In this document: positions 32,864 through 42,584 of the stretch, piece by piece
Layout: the number at the start of each line of letters is the position of its first letter
How positions within the stretch are numbered: position 1 is the stretch's first letter
Assembly (NCBI RefSeq): GCF_000633595.2
Contig: NZ_JIBU02000008.1
Span: 62,001-126,000, forward strand
Direction of reading: 5' to 3'
Length of the DNA stretch: 64,000 bases
From: Clostridium drakei
GTDB taxonomy: Bacteria > Bacillota > Clostridia > Clostridiales > Clostridiaceae
Program-made: the position numbers and the translations under genes
The notes under the pieces: model-generated
Databases searched by the model: none
What the model saw: only the letters and a program-made list of their open reading frames with translations
What the model was told of the DNA's origin: nothing

Positions 32864-34303
32864 ATGGGTATTTTGGAAAAGGATGCAGAAAAGAATAAAC
32901 AAATTAGAAGACGCAGCAGTAAAAAAAATAATAATAAGTATAATAAAGTTATAATAGGTACTGCAAGTTCTTTTTGTATTTTACTTGCTATATATTTAGG
33001 TGTATCAATATATTTTAGTAAGCATTTTTATCTTGGATCAAAGATTAACTGCGTCAATGTTTCTGGAAAAACTGTTGAAGAAGTAGACAAACAAATGGCA
33101 GCTGAAATAAAATCCTATAAGTTGAATTTAAAAGAACGTGATGGTAAAAGTGAACAAATTAAAGCTGAAGATATTAAATTAAAGTATAATTCAAATGATG
33201 AATTTAAGAAACTTAAGAATAAACAAGGTGCCTATAAATGGCCCTTAGCGATTTTTAGCACAAATGTTTCCAACATGAGGGCTGAAGTTTCATATGATAA
33301 AGATTTATTAGAACAAAAGGTGAACAATCTTTCTTGTCTTGATAGTAAAAAGGTAGTTGAGCCTAAAAATCCTAGCTTTAAGTATACAGATAAGGGCTAT
33401 GAAATCGAAAGTGAAGTAAATGGAAATAAGATTAATAAAACTTCTTTATATAACAATGTGGTAAAGGCAATAGCTAATGGTGAAACTACTGTAGATTTAG
33501 AAGTACTTAATTGTTATGTAAAACCAAAATATACTGTAAAATCTAAAGAAACTACTGAAAATAAAGACATGCTTAATAAATATGTATCCTCCAAAATTAC
33601 TTATACTTTTGGTGATAAGCAGGAAACTATAGATGGTTCTAAAATAAATAATTGGCTTAAGGTTAATGATGACTTTAAAGTTGAAGTTGATGAGAAAAAA
33701 GTAAAAGAATATATGAATGAACTTGCTGGTACTTATGATACAATTGGTAAAACAAGAAGCTTCACTACATCATCAGGATCAACAATAAAAGTTGGTGGTG
33801 GTGATTATGGATGGTGTACTAATGCTTCAAAAGAAACGCAAAACTTAATTGCTGCAATTAAAGAAGGAAAGTCCGTAAAAAAGGAGCCAACTTACATTCA
33901 AACAGCAGCATCTCACAGTAGTAATGATATTGGAAACACCTATGTAGAGGTAGACATGGGAAGACAACATTTATGGTTTTATAAAAATGGTTCTTTAGTG
34001 GTTCAAGGTGATGTTGTTACAGGTAAGGTAAGTGATGGACATGCAACGCCAGAAGGTATTTATACTTTGAAATACAAAGAAAGACATGCTACTTTGAAAG
34101 GACAGGGATATGCTTCTCCTGTTGATTATTGGATGCCGTTTAATGGTGGTATTGGAATTCATGATGCGACATGGAGACCAGTATTTGGTGGTAGTATATA
34201 TATGTCAGATGGTTCACACGGTTGTGTAAACTCACCACATTATCTAGCACAAACAATATATGAAAACATTGAAGAAGGAACTCCAATCGTTTGTTACTAT
34301 TAG
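32864..34303 (+). CDS. L,D-transpeptidase (YkuD) with VanW-type peptidoglycan-binding domain
   Basis: This 479-residue envelope enzyme has a basic N-terminus and one membrane anchor (about 28-50). A long extracytoplasmic region follows with a PG_binding_4-like segment (GSKINCVNVSGKTVEEVDKQ and a second repeat near 225-300). The C-terminal YkuD domain (about 360-479) contains TYVEVDMGRQHLWFYKNGSL, GIGIHDATWR and the catalytic SHGCVNSPHY with the active Cys. It should form 3-3 cross-links in peptidoglycan. ATG 32864 sits right against its AAAGGGG; the TTG at 32873 has better spacing and may be the true start. Confidence 0.92.
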   Translation: MGILEKDAEKNKQIRRRSSKKNNNKYNKVIIGTASSFCILLAIYLGVSIYFSKHFYLGSKINCVNVSGKTVEEVDKQMAAEIKSYKLNLKERDGKSEQIKAEDIKLKYNSNDEFKKLKNKQGAYKWPLAIFSTNVSNMRAEVSYDKDLLEQKVNNLSCLDSKKVVEPKNPSFKYTDKGYEIESEVNGNKINKTSLYNNVVKAIANGETTVDLEVLNCYVKPKYTVKSKETTENKDMLNKYVSSKITYTFGDKQETIDGSKINNWLKVNDDFKVEVDEKKVKEYMNELAGTYDTIGKTRSFTTSSGSTIKVGGGDYGWCTNASKETQNLIAAIKEGKSVKKEPTYIQTAASHSSNDIGNTYVEVDMGRQHLWFYKNGSLVVQGDVVTGKVSDGHATPEGIYTLKYKERHATLKGQGYASPVDYWMPFNGGIGIHDATWRPVFGGSIYMSDGSHGCVNSPHYLAQTIYENIEEGTPIVCYY

Positions 34304-34403
34304 TAATTTCAGTAAGTGAAAAGTTCAACATTAAAAAATCTTGGAGTGAAGATAGTACTAGAAGAATAATTAGAGAAGAAAAACAATTAGCATAACTAAA
34401 AAG

Positions 34404-34448
34404 GATATTTTTATATTATTGCGTATATGATATAAAAATATCTTTTTT
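34404..34448 (+). terminator. Terminator after the L,D-transpeptidase
   Basis: GATATTTTTATAT pairs with ATATAAAAATATC, followed by TTTTTT. Confidence 0.8.
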
Positions 34449-34577
34449 CATTTGTCAATGAAAAATTAGACAAGTTTAGTACAGAATTATTTATGAACTA
34501 GATAAAATAAAAGAGATGAAGGTATAATTTTACTATAAGCTTTAGTTATGAATGCTTAAGCAAAGGAGTTGGAAAGT

Positions 34578-35213
34578 ATGAAGCAAGAACCTAATCCTAA
34601 TAAAATTTATCCTAGAGCTAATGATTTTACTACTGTTTACTTGAAAAATGTAATAAATAATTCAAATATAATTGTTGATGATTTTACAATGTATAATGAT
34701 TTTTATAATGATCCAAAAGATTTTGAAAAGAAAAATGTTTTGTATCAGTATCCTATCAACAAAGATAAACTTATCATAGGAAAATTTTGTTCCATTGCTT
34801 GTGGAGCAAAGTTCATTTTTAACAGTGCCAATCATACACAAAAATCGATTTCTACATACCCATTTCCTATTTTTTATGAAGAGTGGGATAATACCATGAA
34901 GGTTTGTGAAGCTTGGGACAACAAAGGTGATATTATAATTGGGAATGACGTTTGGATTGGATTTGAAGCTGTTATTATGTCTGGAGTGCATATTGGTGAT
35001 GGAGCTATTATTGGAACGAGAGCTTTAGTAACCAAAGATGTTCCACCATATACTATAGTTGGTGGTATGCCAGCAAGGATTATAAAAAAGCGTTTTGAAG
35101 ATTCCGTTATAGAAGAATTACTTAAAGTTCAGTGGTGGAATTGGAGTACTCAAAAGATATCTGAAAAATTAACTGCTATTAGAAATGGTGATATAGGAGC
35201 ATTAAAAAGATAG
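34578..35213 (+). CDS. Vat/CatB-type xenobiotic O-acetyltransferase
   Basis: This 211-residue left-handed beta-helix enzyme resembles streptogramin A and chloramphenicol acetyltransferases. It has the Vat opening [19 protein letters not shown], the core [20 protein letters not shown] with the catalytic His, STYPFPIF, and hexapeptide repeats ([37 protein letters not shown]) ending in [24 protein letters not shown] at 34562-34568 supports ATG 34578. Members acetylate drug hydroxyls, so a resistance role is plausible, but related enzymes act on other substrates. A hydrolase follows by 25 bases. Confidence 0.88.
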   Translation: MKQEPNPNKIYPRANDFTTVYLKNVINNSNIIVDDFTMYNDFYNDPKDFEKKNVLYQYPINKDKLIIGKFCSIACGAKFIFNSANHTQKSISTYPFPIFYEEWDNTMKVCEAWDNKGDIIIGNDVWIGFEAVIMSGVHIGDGAIIGTRALVTKDVPPYTIVGGMPARIIKKRFEDSVIEELLKVQWWNWSTQKISEKLTAIRNGDIGALKR

Positions 35214-35238
35214 AGTATATGATGGAGGAAGAATTGTA

Positions 35239-35943
35239 ATGTTAAAACAAAGTTTAAAAATAGAAAATATCCCTGTAATCTTGTGGGGAAATAAATCGGA
35301 TAAACTATTTATAGCCGTACATGGTAATATGTCAAATAAATCGGATGATGTTATTGTTGCATTTGTAGAAGAAGCAGTGACTAAAGGTTATCAAGTGCTA
35401 AGTTTTGATTTACCTGAACATGGTGATCGTAAAGGTGAAAATTATGCTTGTAAAGTTCAAAATTGTGTTCATGATCTTAATATTATTATGAGTTATGCAA
35501 AATCTTTATCAAATATCATAAGTTTATTTGCTTGCAGTATGGGAGCGTATTTTAGCTTGCTTTCATATAAGGAGGATTCATTGAAACAGAGTTTGTTCTT
35601 ATCGCCTGTGGTAAATATGGAACTTGTGATAAATAATATGATGACATGGTTTAATGTAAGTGAAAATAGATTGAAAAAAGAAAAAGAAATTCCTACACCT
35701 ATTGGACAAAAACTTTATTGGGATTACTATTGTTATGTAAAAGAGCATCCTATTGTTGATTGGAATAAAGAAACATCAATTTTATATGGTTCAGAGGATG
35801 ATATATGTAAGTTTGATGTGATATCTAATTTTGCTAAGGCTTTTCACTGTGATCTTCAGGTAATGGAACATGGGGAACATTATTTTCACACCGAAGAGCA
35901 ATTGCAATATTTTAGACAGTGGGCGAAAAGACATGTGTATTGA
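35239..35943 (+). CDS. Alpha/beta hydrolase
   Basis: This 234-residue protein has an alpha/beta-hydrolase outline: LFIAVHGNMSNKSDD (oxyanion HG), VLSFDLPEHGDRKGE, the nucleophile elbow LFACSMGAYFSLL with Ser in a CSMG context (variant of GxSxG), SILYGSEDDICKFD for the acid, and EHGEHYFHTEEQ for the catalytic His. GGAGGAAG precedes the start. It is probably co-transcribed with the acetyltransferase, so the two may act on one compound. Substrate unknown. Confidence 0.82.
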   Translation: MLKQSLKIENIPVILWGNKSDKLFIAVHGNMSNKSDDVIVAFVEEAVTKGYQVLSFDLPEHGDRKGENYACKVQNCVHDLNIIMSYAKSLSNIISLFACSMGAYFSLLSYKEDSLKQSLFLSPVVNMELVINNMMTWFNVSENRLKKEKEIPTPIGQKLYWDYYCYVKEHPIVDWNKETSILYGSEDDICKFDVISNFAKAFHCDLQVMEHGEHYFHTEEQLQYFRQWAKRHVY

Positions 35944-36007
35944 AAGTTATCTCCATATCATTTAAACTTAAATGTATATTAAAATACTGAATTGAGGAAG
36001 AATCGAT

Positions 36008-36700
36008 ATGAAATATAAAATATATATTGTAGAAGATGATGTTTCAATAAGTACTGTGTTAAAAGAATGCATAGATAAATATGGTTTTCAAGTGGTAATA
36101 GTAGAAGACTTTGAAAAAGTAATGGATGGCTTTAATGAGTATAATCCGGATTTAGTGTTATTAGACGTTAATTTACCTAAATTTGATGGATTTTATTGGT
36201 GTAGAAAGATAAGACAACAATCAAAGGTACCTATAATATTTATATCTGCAAGAGACAGCGGAATGGATCAGGTTATGGCTTTAGAAAGCGGAGCTGATGA
36301 TTATATAACTAAACCATTTTATTATGATGTGGTTATTGCAAAAATAAAGAGCCACTTAAGAAGAGCTTTTGGAGATTATGCACCTAAAATAGAAGAAAGA
36401 ATAGTTGAAGTTGATGGCCTTAGATTTTATCCAGAAAGGTTAGAATTAGAATTTAAAGAACAAAAGTTAATTATAACTAAAAGAGAAGGAATATTGATAG
36501 AATATCTTATGAAAAAATATCCTAAGGTAGTTAGTAGAGATTTTCTTTTAGAAAAAATATGGGATGATATTGAATTTGTGGAGGAAAACACTTTAAGTGT
36601 AAATATAAGTAGGATAAGAAAAAGACTTCAGAATTTAGGCATAGATGGAGGAATAGAGACTATAAGAGGAGCAGGTTATAAATTAAACAAAACCTGGTAG
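36008..36700 (+). CDS. BceR-like OmpR-family response regulator
   Basis: This 230-residue regulator has a receiver with IYIVEDDVSI, LVLLDVNLPKFDGFYW (phospho-Asp) and ESGADDYITKPFYYDVVIAK. The winged helix ends NISRIRKRLQNLGIDG, then IRGAGYKLNKTW. Size, motif spacing and the neighbouring small kinase and transporter place it with BceR-type regulators of bacitracin and lantibiotic detoxification. It should bind the inverted repeat at 37769-37782 ahead of uppP. Confidence 0.9.
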   Translation: MKYKIYIVEDDVSISTVLKECIDKYGFQVVIVEDFEKVMDGFNEYNPDLVLLDVNLPKFDGFYWCRKIRQQSKVPIIFISARDSGMDQVMALESGADDYITKPFYYDVVIAKIKSHLRRAFGDYAPKIEERIVEVDGLRFYPERLELEFKEQKLIITKREGILIEYLMKKYPKVVSRDFLLEKIWDDIEFVEENTLSVNISRIRKRLQNLGIDGGIETIRGAGYKLNKTW

Positions 36701-36707
36701 ATATAAT

Positions 36708-37697
36708 ATGAATTTATTTTTTAAACATAATAAAGGTTATATTTTTGTATATTTAATGAGTTTGATTCTTACAACAATGTATTGCAATGTTATTGGGTTT
36801 ATAAAAGTTAGTGAAATTATTTATATATTCATGTTCAATACATTTATTTTAATTTGTTTTTTAGCTTTTAAATATTATCAAAATAGACGATTATATAAAT
36901 TATTAAAAAATGGAGTTACATCCCTAAATGATGTTTTTATAGAGCTAGGTAGCTCAAAATTAAGTGAAAATATTTCTGACACATTAAAACAACAGCATAA
37001 TTTATATGATGCTGAAATAAGAAAATTAAACAATATTCATAGTGAACATTTAACTTTTATCAATCAATGGGTTCATCAAATGAAGACACCTTTATCTGTT
37101 ATACAACTACAGCTTAAAGAATATGAAGGAGAAGAAATAGCATTAAGCATTGAAGAAGAGGTTAACAAATTAAATAAAGGTTTAAATATGGCAATGTATT
37201 ATGCAAGAATAGATTCTTTTAAAAAGGATTTTTTAATAGAGCAGTTTGATCTGAAAGGATTAGTTTTTGACATAGTGAATGAAGAAAAAAGAATTTTCAT
37301 AAAGAATAAAATAACTCCTAAATTGGAAATTGATAAAGACATTAAAGTTTATAGTGATAAAAAGTGGTTGAAGTTTATATTAGATCAGTTGATTATTAAT
37401 GGCATTAAGTATTCAAAGGATAAAGGAAAAGAATTAATTATAAAATCCTATGAATATGAAAAAGAAATTAAATTAAGTGTCATTGATAGTGGAATAGGAA
37501 TTCCAAGTAAGGATATTAAAAAAGTATTTGATCCATTTTTTACTGGAGAAAATGGACGTAGGTTTGGGGAGTCTACAGGTATGGGATTATATATAGTAAA
37601 AGAAGTATGCAAAAATTTGGGACATAAGGTGGAGATAGAGTCTAATATTAATGAAGGAACAAAAGTTACAATAATGTTTGAATGTTTTCCATCATAA
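36708..37697 (+). CDS. BceS-like intramembrane-sensing histidine kinase
   Basis: This 329-residue kinase has only two closely spaced membrane helices (about 10-30 and 34-55), no external domain, and no HAMP, which defines the intramembrane-sensing Bce class. The H-box is FINQWVHQMKTPLSVIQLQL, followed by ATPase motifs LDQLIINGIKYS, DSGIGI and STGMGLYIVKEVC. Bce-type kinases do not sense drugs directly but read the activity of their transporter. It starts 7 bases after the regulator. Confidence 0.92.
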   Translation: MNLFFKHNKGYIFVYLMSLILTTMYCNVIGFIKVSEIIYIFMFNTFILICFLAFKYYQNRRLYKLLKNGVTSLNDVFIELGSSKLSENISDTLKQQHNLYDAEIRKLNNIHSEHLTFINQWVHQMKTPLSVIQLQLKEYEGEEIALSIEEEVNKLNKGLNMAMYYARIDSFKKDFLIEQFDLKGLVFDIVNEEKRIFIKNKITPKLEIDKDIKVYSDKKWLKFILDQLIINGIKYSKDKGKELIIKSYEYEKEIKLSVIDSGIGIPSKDIKKVFDPFFTGENGRRFGESTGMGLYIVKEVCKNLGHKVEIESNINEGTKVTIMFECFPS

Positions 37698-37700
37698 TCA

Positions 37701-37745
37701 AGAAGAATCTAAAATAATCTTAAGATTCTTCTTTATTTATTTTTT
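37701..37745 (+). terminator. Terminator after the BceS-like kinase
   Basis: AGAAGAATCT pairs with AGATTCTTCT and is followed by a T-rich stretch. Confidence 0.75.
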
Positions 37746-37768
37746 GAAAATAGGGGAATAAATAAATC

Positions 37769-37782
37769 TTACATACATGTCA
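37769..37782. promoter_or_regulatory. Candidate BceR binding site
   Basis: TTACA-TACA-TGTCA matches the TNACA-N4-TGTAA inverted repeat described for Bce-type regulators with one mismatch. A further TGTAAG follows at 37789. It lies about 90 bases upstream of uppP, the first gene of the uppP-bceAB transcript. Confidence 0.6.
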
Positions 37783-37873
37783 CATTCCTGTAAGCTTTGT
37801 AGATAGCACCTTACACATTATTATTATAGACTATATACAAGTAATGAATAGTTTGTAAGGAGTGTGTGTAGAC

Positions 37874-38725
37874 ATGGATATAATATTTATATTAAAAGCA
37901 ATTATAATAGCCATAGTAGAAGGAGTAACTGAGTTTATTCCAGTATCTTCTACAGGACATATGATATTAGTTGGATGGGCAATTGGATTCAAAGGAGAAT
38001 TCACAAAGATGTTTGAAGTTGTAATTCAGCTTGGAGCAATAATGTCAGTAGTTGTTTTATACTGGAAAAAGATCAAAGAAAGTATAGTAGAATTTTTTAA
38101 ATTTATATTTACTAAAGGAAGAGAAGGAAAGACAGGCTTTAATTTTGGAATAAATGTTATTGTATCATCTATACCAATGGGAATTGCAGGAGTGCTGTTT
38201 TATAGTAAAATAAAATCAAAGTTTATACCAGAAGCTGTAATAATAGGGTTTGTAGTTGGAGGATTGTTGTTATTAATAATTGAAAATAAATTTAGAAATA
38301 GAAAATACAAAATTGAAAGTATAGATAACATAACTCCTAAGCAAGCATTTAAAGTTGGTTTGTTTCAGTTGATTTGTATATGGCCTGGAATGTCCAGAAG
38401 TGCATCTACAATAATGGGTGGATGGATTGCAGGATTATCAACTCCAGTAGCAGCAGAATTTTCATTTTTCATGGCAATCCCAGCTATGATAGGATCTACA
38501 GGAAAGGATTTATTTGAATTTGATTATTCCATAATGACATCAACATTGTGGATTTCATTAATACTAGGATTTGTTGTAGCATTTATAGTAGCTTTGATTG
38601 TTATGAGAAAATTTATAGACTTTTTGAAAAAGAAGCCAATGAAGGTATTTGCAATTTATAGAATTATAGCAGGTAGTTTGCTTGGAATATTAGTATTAAC
38701 AAAGGTTATTGCTTTAACAGCATAG
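37874..38725 (+). CDS. uppP: Undecaprenyl-diphosphatase UppP (BacA)
   Basis: This 283-residue polytopic membrane enzyme removes a phosphate from undecaprenyl pyrophosphate, regenerating the lipid carrier for wall synthesis and lowering the amount of bacitracin's target. Both signatures are present: IVEGVTEFIPVSSTGHMILV (with catalytic Glu and Ser) and WPGMSRSASTIMGGWIAG (with the essential Arg). AAGGAG at 37857-37862 supports ATG 37874. Encoded between the BceRS-like and BceAB-like genes, it forms one bacitracin-defence module. Confidence 0.96.
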   Translation: MDIIFILKAIIIAIVEGVTEFIPVSSTGHMILVGWAIGFKGEFTKMFEVVIQLGAIMSVVVLYWKKIKESIVEFFKFIFTKGREGKTGFNFGINVIVSSIPMGIAGVLFYSKIKSKFIPEAVIIGFVVGGLLLLIIENKFRNRKYKIESIDNITPKQAFKVGLFQLICIWPGMSRSASTIMGGWIAGLSTPVAAEFSFFMAIPAMIGSTGKDLFEFDYSIMTSTLWISLILGFVVAFIVALIVMRKFIDFLKKKPMKVFAIYRIIAGSLLGILVLTKVIALTA

Positions 38726-38740
38726 AAAGTGGTGGTGTAA

Positions 38741-39487
38741 ATGAAGATTTTAGAAGTTATGAATTTAAGCAAGGTATATGGTAGAAAAGTGGTATTTAAT
38801 GCATTAGATAATATAAGTTTTGATATAGAAAAAGGAGAATTTGTAGGGATAATGGGACCTTCAGGTAGTGGAAAGACAACACTGCTAAATATGATTTCAA
38901 CAGTAGATAAGCCAAGTTCAGGAGAAATAAGAATAAATGACAAAAATCCGTTAAAGCTTAAAGGTGATGCTCTGGCTCTGTTTAGAAGGCGAGAATTAGG
39001 ATTTGTATTTCAAGATTTTAATTTATTGGATACTTTAACTGTTGGAGAAAATATAGTACTTCCACTTACGTTAGATGGAGTATCAGTTAAGAAACAGGAT
39101 TGTGAGCTGAAAAGAATATCAAATATACTGGGTATATACAACTTAATTAATAAGAGAACCTTTGAAATATCAGGAGGTCAGTCTCAAAGAACAGCTATTG
39201 CAAGAGCCTTAATGCATAAGCCCACTTTGCTGTTAGCAGATGAGCCTACAGGTAATTTGGATTCAAAGGCTGCTAAAACCGTAATGGAGTTATTTGAAAA
39301 AATCAATAGAGAAGAACAGGTAACTACAATGATGGTAACTCACGACCCATTATCAGCAAGTTATTGCAGTAGGATTTTATTTATAAAAGATGGAACTATA
39401 TATAATGAAATTTATAAGGGAGATAGTAGACAAAGATTTTATCAAGAAATTATTGATGTGCTTGCATTACTTGGAGGTGAAAATTAA
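38741..39487 (+). CDS. BceA-like ABC transporter ATP-binding protein
   Basis: This 248-residue ATPase has Walker A GPSGSGKTTLLNMISTVDKP (the STxD stretch is typical of BceA), GFVFQDFNLLDTLTVGENIV (Q loop in the BceA form), signature ISGGQSQRTAIARAL, Walker B LLADEPTGNLDSKA and MVTHDP. It starts 15 bases after uppP. Its stop codon overlaps the permease start by one base, so the two are translationally coupled. Confidence 0.94.
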   Translation: MKILEVMNLSKVYGRKVVFNALDNISFDIEKGEFVGIMGPSGSGKTTLLNMISTVDKPSSGEIRINDKNPLKLKGDALALFRRRELGFVFQDFNLLDTLTVGENIVLPLTLDGVSVKKQDCELKRISNILGIYNLINKRTFEISGGQSQRTAIARALMHKPTLLLADEPTGNLDSKAAKTVMELFEKINREEQVTTMMVTHDPLSASYCSRILFIKDGTIYNEIYKGDSRQRFYQEIIDVLALLGGEN

Positions 39488-41349
39488 TGAACTTTATGGA
39501 ATTTGCCACTAAGAATGTGTATAGAAACTCAAAAGCATATTTTGCGTACTTTTTAAGCAGTAGTATGTCAGCAGCCTTACTATTTTCATTTACAATGATC
39601 ATATTTCATCCTAAGTTTATAGTACTTAAGCTGCCTGATCATATGATAAATGCACTTCATATCACAACGATTATTGCATATTTATTTTTATGTTTCTTTG
39701 TATTTTATTCAGTTAGTACTTTTTTAAAAGGAAGATATAAGGAGTTTGGAATACTTTATATTATAGGTTTATCAAAAAAGCAAATACAAAAAATGATAAG
39801 TATTGAAAATATAATTATTACTTCAGCATCAGGAATAGTAGGAATAGTATTTGGAATTGTTTTTTCAAAAATACTTTTAGCTGTAAGTGGAAAATTATTA
39901 GGATTTAATGCATTAGGATTTTATATTCCAGTTCAGGCTATGATTATTACTTTTGTTGGATTTTTAATCATGGGGATGTTAATTTCAATATTTTGCTCAT
40001 TTGTCATAAAAGAAGATATGGTTTTAAAGCTTTTGAAAGGAACTAAAAAACCTAAAGCTGAACCAAAGTCATCTATTATTCTTGTCATTGTCTGTATAAT
40101 ATTGCTTACAACAGGATATTATATGTCGCTTACATGTAGTGAAAAAACAATATCGTATAGGATAATGCCTGTAACAATAATGGTAATTATAGCAACCTAT
40201 CTTTTATTTTCACAATTAAGCACATTTATAATTAAAATTATGAAAAAGAATAGAAGTTTTTATATGAAAAAAACCACAGTATTATGGATATCAAATTTAT
40301 TGTATAAGATAAAGGACAACACAAGGATGTTTTTCTTAATCACAATAACTACAACAATTGCACTTTGTGCAATAGGGTCAGTATATGCTTACTGGAAAGA
40401 TAAAGAAGCTCAAATAGACAGAGATTTTCCACAGGCATTTTTTTATTCAGATACTTATGAAAATAAAAGCAAAGTTAATCTAAAAAGTTACTTTATAGAA
40501 AATTTACTTAAAAATAAAGCTGTGGATTATACTAAAGATAATGGTGAAATGAAGTTTATACCTTCTAGAGGGGAGGAGGATAAGGTAGTTATAATTAGAG
40601 AAGAAAATTATAAAAAATTAGCATCAACAATAAATTTAAATATTGATTCTTTTAATAAAAATGAGACATTAATATTAGGTTGTTCAGTGAAGCATAAAAA
40701 AGAAAATGTTGTCTTAGATAATATAAAATTGAAAATTGCTAAAGAAAGTAACAAAGGAATAATGCCAGCATTTTATGGTGATATATATGTAGTTAAGGAT
40801 GACGTATATCAAAGAATAAATGGTACTAGAGTTTATTTTACTGCACTTAATGTAAAAAACTATAAGGATACATTAGGTATATGTAAAAATTATATTAGTA
40901 GATTTGAAGAAGACAGAGGAGATAAAGTTTTTAAAAACTTTCTTAAAGCTAACATATTAGAAGTGACAAAAATAGCTTATGGTGTAATTTTGTTTACTGC
41001 AACATTTATAGGACTTATTTTCTTTGTAACTACTGCAAGTTTTTTGTATAACAAATGTTATATGGATATTATACAGGATAAAATTAAGTATAAGCAGCTA
41101 AATAAAATAGGATTAACCTATACTGAAATAAAAAAGGTGTTAAACATTGAAATAGGAGTGCTATTCTTATTACCATATATAATAGCTGTAATACATTTTA
41201 TCTTTGCTATGAATGCATTAAATGCTTTTCAAATTAAAATATTTATACCAGCATTTCAGCTAATAGTAGCTATGATGATTATTCAAATCATATATTTCCT
41301 AGTTGTAAGGAAAAGTTACTTATTAGAAATAAAAAAAGGTTTGTTATAA
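39487..41349 (+). CDS. BceB-like ABC transporter permease
   Basis: This 620-residue permease has the ten-helix BceB layout: one N-terminal helix, a first FtsX block (about 55-165, with KGRYKEFGILYIIGLSKKQI), further helices at about 200-300, then a large external domain (about 310-500) that in this family binds the peptide antibiotic and signals to the kinase, and a last FtsX block (about 500-615). The start overlaps the BceA-like stop. Together with the kinase at 36708 it should form the sensing-and-detoxification complex. Confidence 0.92.
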   Translation: MNFMEFATKNVYRNSKAYFAYFLSSSMSAALLFSFTMIIFHPKFIVLKLPDHMINALHITTIIAYLFLCFFVFYSVSTFLKGRYKEFGILYIIGLSKKQIQKMISIENIIITSASGIVGIVFGIVFSKILLAVSGKLLGFNALGFYIPVQAMIITFVGFLIMGMLISIFCSFVIKEDMVLKLLKGTKKPKAEPKSSIILVIVCIILLTTGYYMSLTCSEKTISYRIMPVTIMVIIATYLLFSQLSTFIIKIMKKNRSFYMKKTTVLWISNLLYKIKDNTRMFFLITITTTIALCAIGSVYAYWKDKEAQIDRDFPQAFFYSDTYENKSKVNLKSYFIENLLKNKAVDYTKDNGEMKFIPSRGEEDKVVIIREENYKKLASTINLNIDSFNKNETLILGCSVKHKKENVVLDNIKLKIAKESNKGIMPAFYGDIYVVKDDVYQRINGTRVYFTALNVKNYKDTLGICKNYISRFEEDRGDKVFKNFLKANILEVTKIAYGVILFTATFIGLIFFVTTASFLYNKCYMDIIQDKIKYKQLNKIGLTYTEIKKVLNIEIGVLFLLPYIIAVIHFIFAMNALNAFQIKIFIPAFQLIVAMMIIQIIYFLVVRKSYLLEIKKGLL

Positions 41350-41367
41350 AATATAAATAATAAAAAA

Positions 41368-41407
41368 ACAAGGGAATTATGAATTTCAAATAATTCTCTT
41401 GTTTTTT
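41368..41407. terminator. Bidirectional terminator between BceB-like and YoaK-like genes
   Basis: ACAAGGGAATTAT pairs with ATAATTCTCTTGT; T runs follow in both directions between two convergent genes. Confidence 0.85.
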
Positions 41408-41418
41408 GTAAAATTAGA

Positions 41419-42126
41419 TTAAAGTTTATCTTCATTAAGCAATATTAGTGAAAGAATTAATATAACCACAGAAAACCATACTGCTTTAGATCCAATAGAT
41501 AATGTTAAAAGTCCACCTAAAAAAGCACCAAATAAAAATGAAAATATTACAATAAAATAACGAGTGGCCTTTATGGCAGAATCTCTATCTTTTGTTGTAA
41601 AAGCTATATAAGCTGCTTGTGAAGCAGAACGTAAATTACCAGTACACATAGTTGTAGCATATGGGGAATCAACCAATTTTCTAAAAGAAGAAGTTTGGAT
41701 AGATGCTACAAAAGAAATTGTAACAGTTACAAAAAAATTATAAACATTATTAGGTATAAATCCTATAATGAAAAGTAAGATTATTTCAATTATCAATATA
41801 GCACGCTCTGAATTTTTTATAAAAGTAGCAGAACGGTTTTTCTTGATAGTTTCAGCAACTACTACTCCTAATATAAATGCTAAAATAGGTAGAGCTTGTA
41901 CTAAAGTTTCTTTCCAATTTTTATTTAAAGCAGCTATGCCTACTAGGACAATATTTCCTGTTTGAGCATTAGCAAAAACGCCATCCCTCCCTATGAAGGT
42001 ATAAGCATCTAAGAATCCACCAACTATAGCTAGAAGTATTCCTAAATGTAATGATTCACAAGTTACGTTAAATATAGAATTTTTTATTTTGTTATTTCCC
42101 ATTATATTTACATCTTTAGTAAGCAA
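41419..42126 (-). CDS. YoaK/DUF1275-family membrane protein
   Basis: This 235-residue protein has about six membrane helices and the DUF1275 landmarks: LLAIVGGFLDAYTFIGRDGV, FANAQTGNIVLVGIA, and TMCTGNLRSASQAAY. The family role is unknown; a transport or small-molecule function has been suggested. The TTG at 42126 follows AAAGGGG by about ten bases; ATG 42102 (MGNNKIK) is an alternative with a weaker site. It is convergent with the Bce-like operon. Confidence 0.85.
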   Translation of the reverse strand: MLTKDVNIMGNNKIKNSIFNVTCESLHLGILLAIVGGFLDAYTFIGRDGVFANAQTGNIVLVGIAALNKNWKETLVQALPILAFILGVVVAETIKKNRSATFIKNSERAILIIEIILLFIIGFIPNNVYNFFVTVTISFVASIQTSSFRKLVDSPYATTMCTGNLRSASQAAYIAFTTKDRDSAIKATRYFIVIFSFLFGAFLGGLLTLSIGSKAVWFSVVILILSLILLNEDKL

Positions 42127-42381
42127 GGTATAAGAGCCCCTTTCAACGAAATGATAACCAATATTTATTATACTATTAATTTAAGTCATATGCATAATAT
42201 TTTTACTGCGTAATAGACGATATTTTTCGGTGTAATGCTATTCAATTGATTTTTTTTAAATAATTGTAACTTATATTTAATATAGGATATAAGGATTGTA
42301 ATAATGATATATAATATAAATAAAGATGATTTAGAATTAACTAATAGCATTATAGAAATCCTAAGCTTAGGAGGAATATAT

Positions 42382-42489
42382 ATGAATTTGAATAAAAAGA
42401 TAATAGCCTTATTAATAGTAGTTGGTATCATAGCACTTATTACATTAATTTTAATTATAATGTATTTTTTTGGATATAGAATGATCTAG
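42382..42489 (+). CDS. 35-residue single-helix membrane peptide
   Basis: A good TAGGAGGA lies seven bases before ATG 42382. The 35-residue product has a basic start (MNLNKKIIALL) and a continuous hydrophobic helix, ending in FFGYRMI. It is not in an operon with a recognised partner; cdd follows about 95 bases later. It could be a small membrane-complex subunit or regulatory peptide; I do not recognise the family. The frame extends upstream to 42304 but lacks a ribosome site there. Confidence 0.5.
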   Translation: MNLNKKIIALLIVVGIIALITLILIIMYFFGYRMI

Positions 42490-42584
42490 ATACATATTAA
42501 TCAAGGATATTTCATTACTTTATTTACAAGTGTTTAAAGAAGTTTTATTATAAAACTATAACAGCAGTGAAAAGGAGAGTTGAA

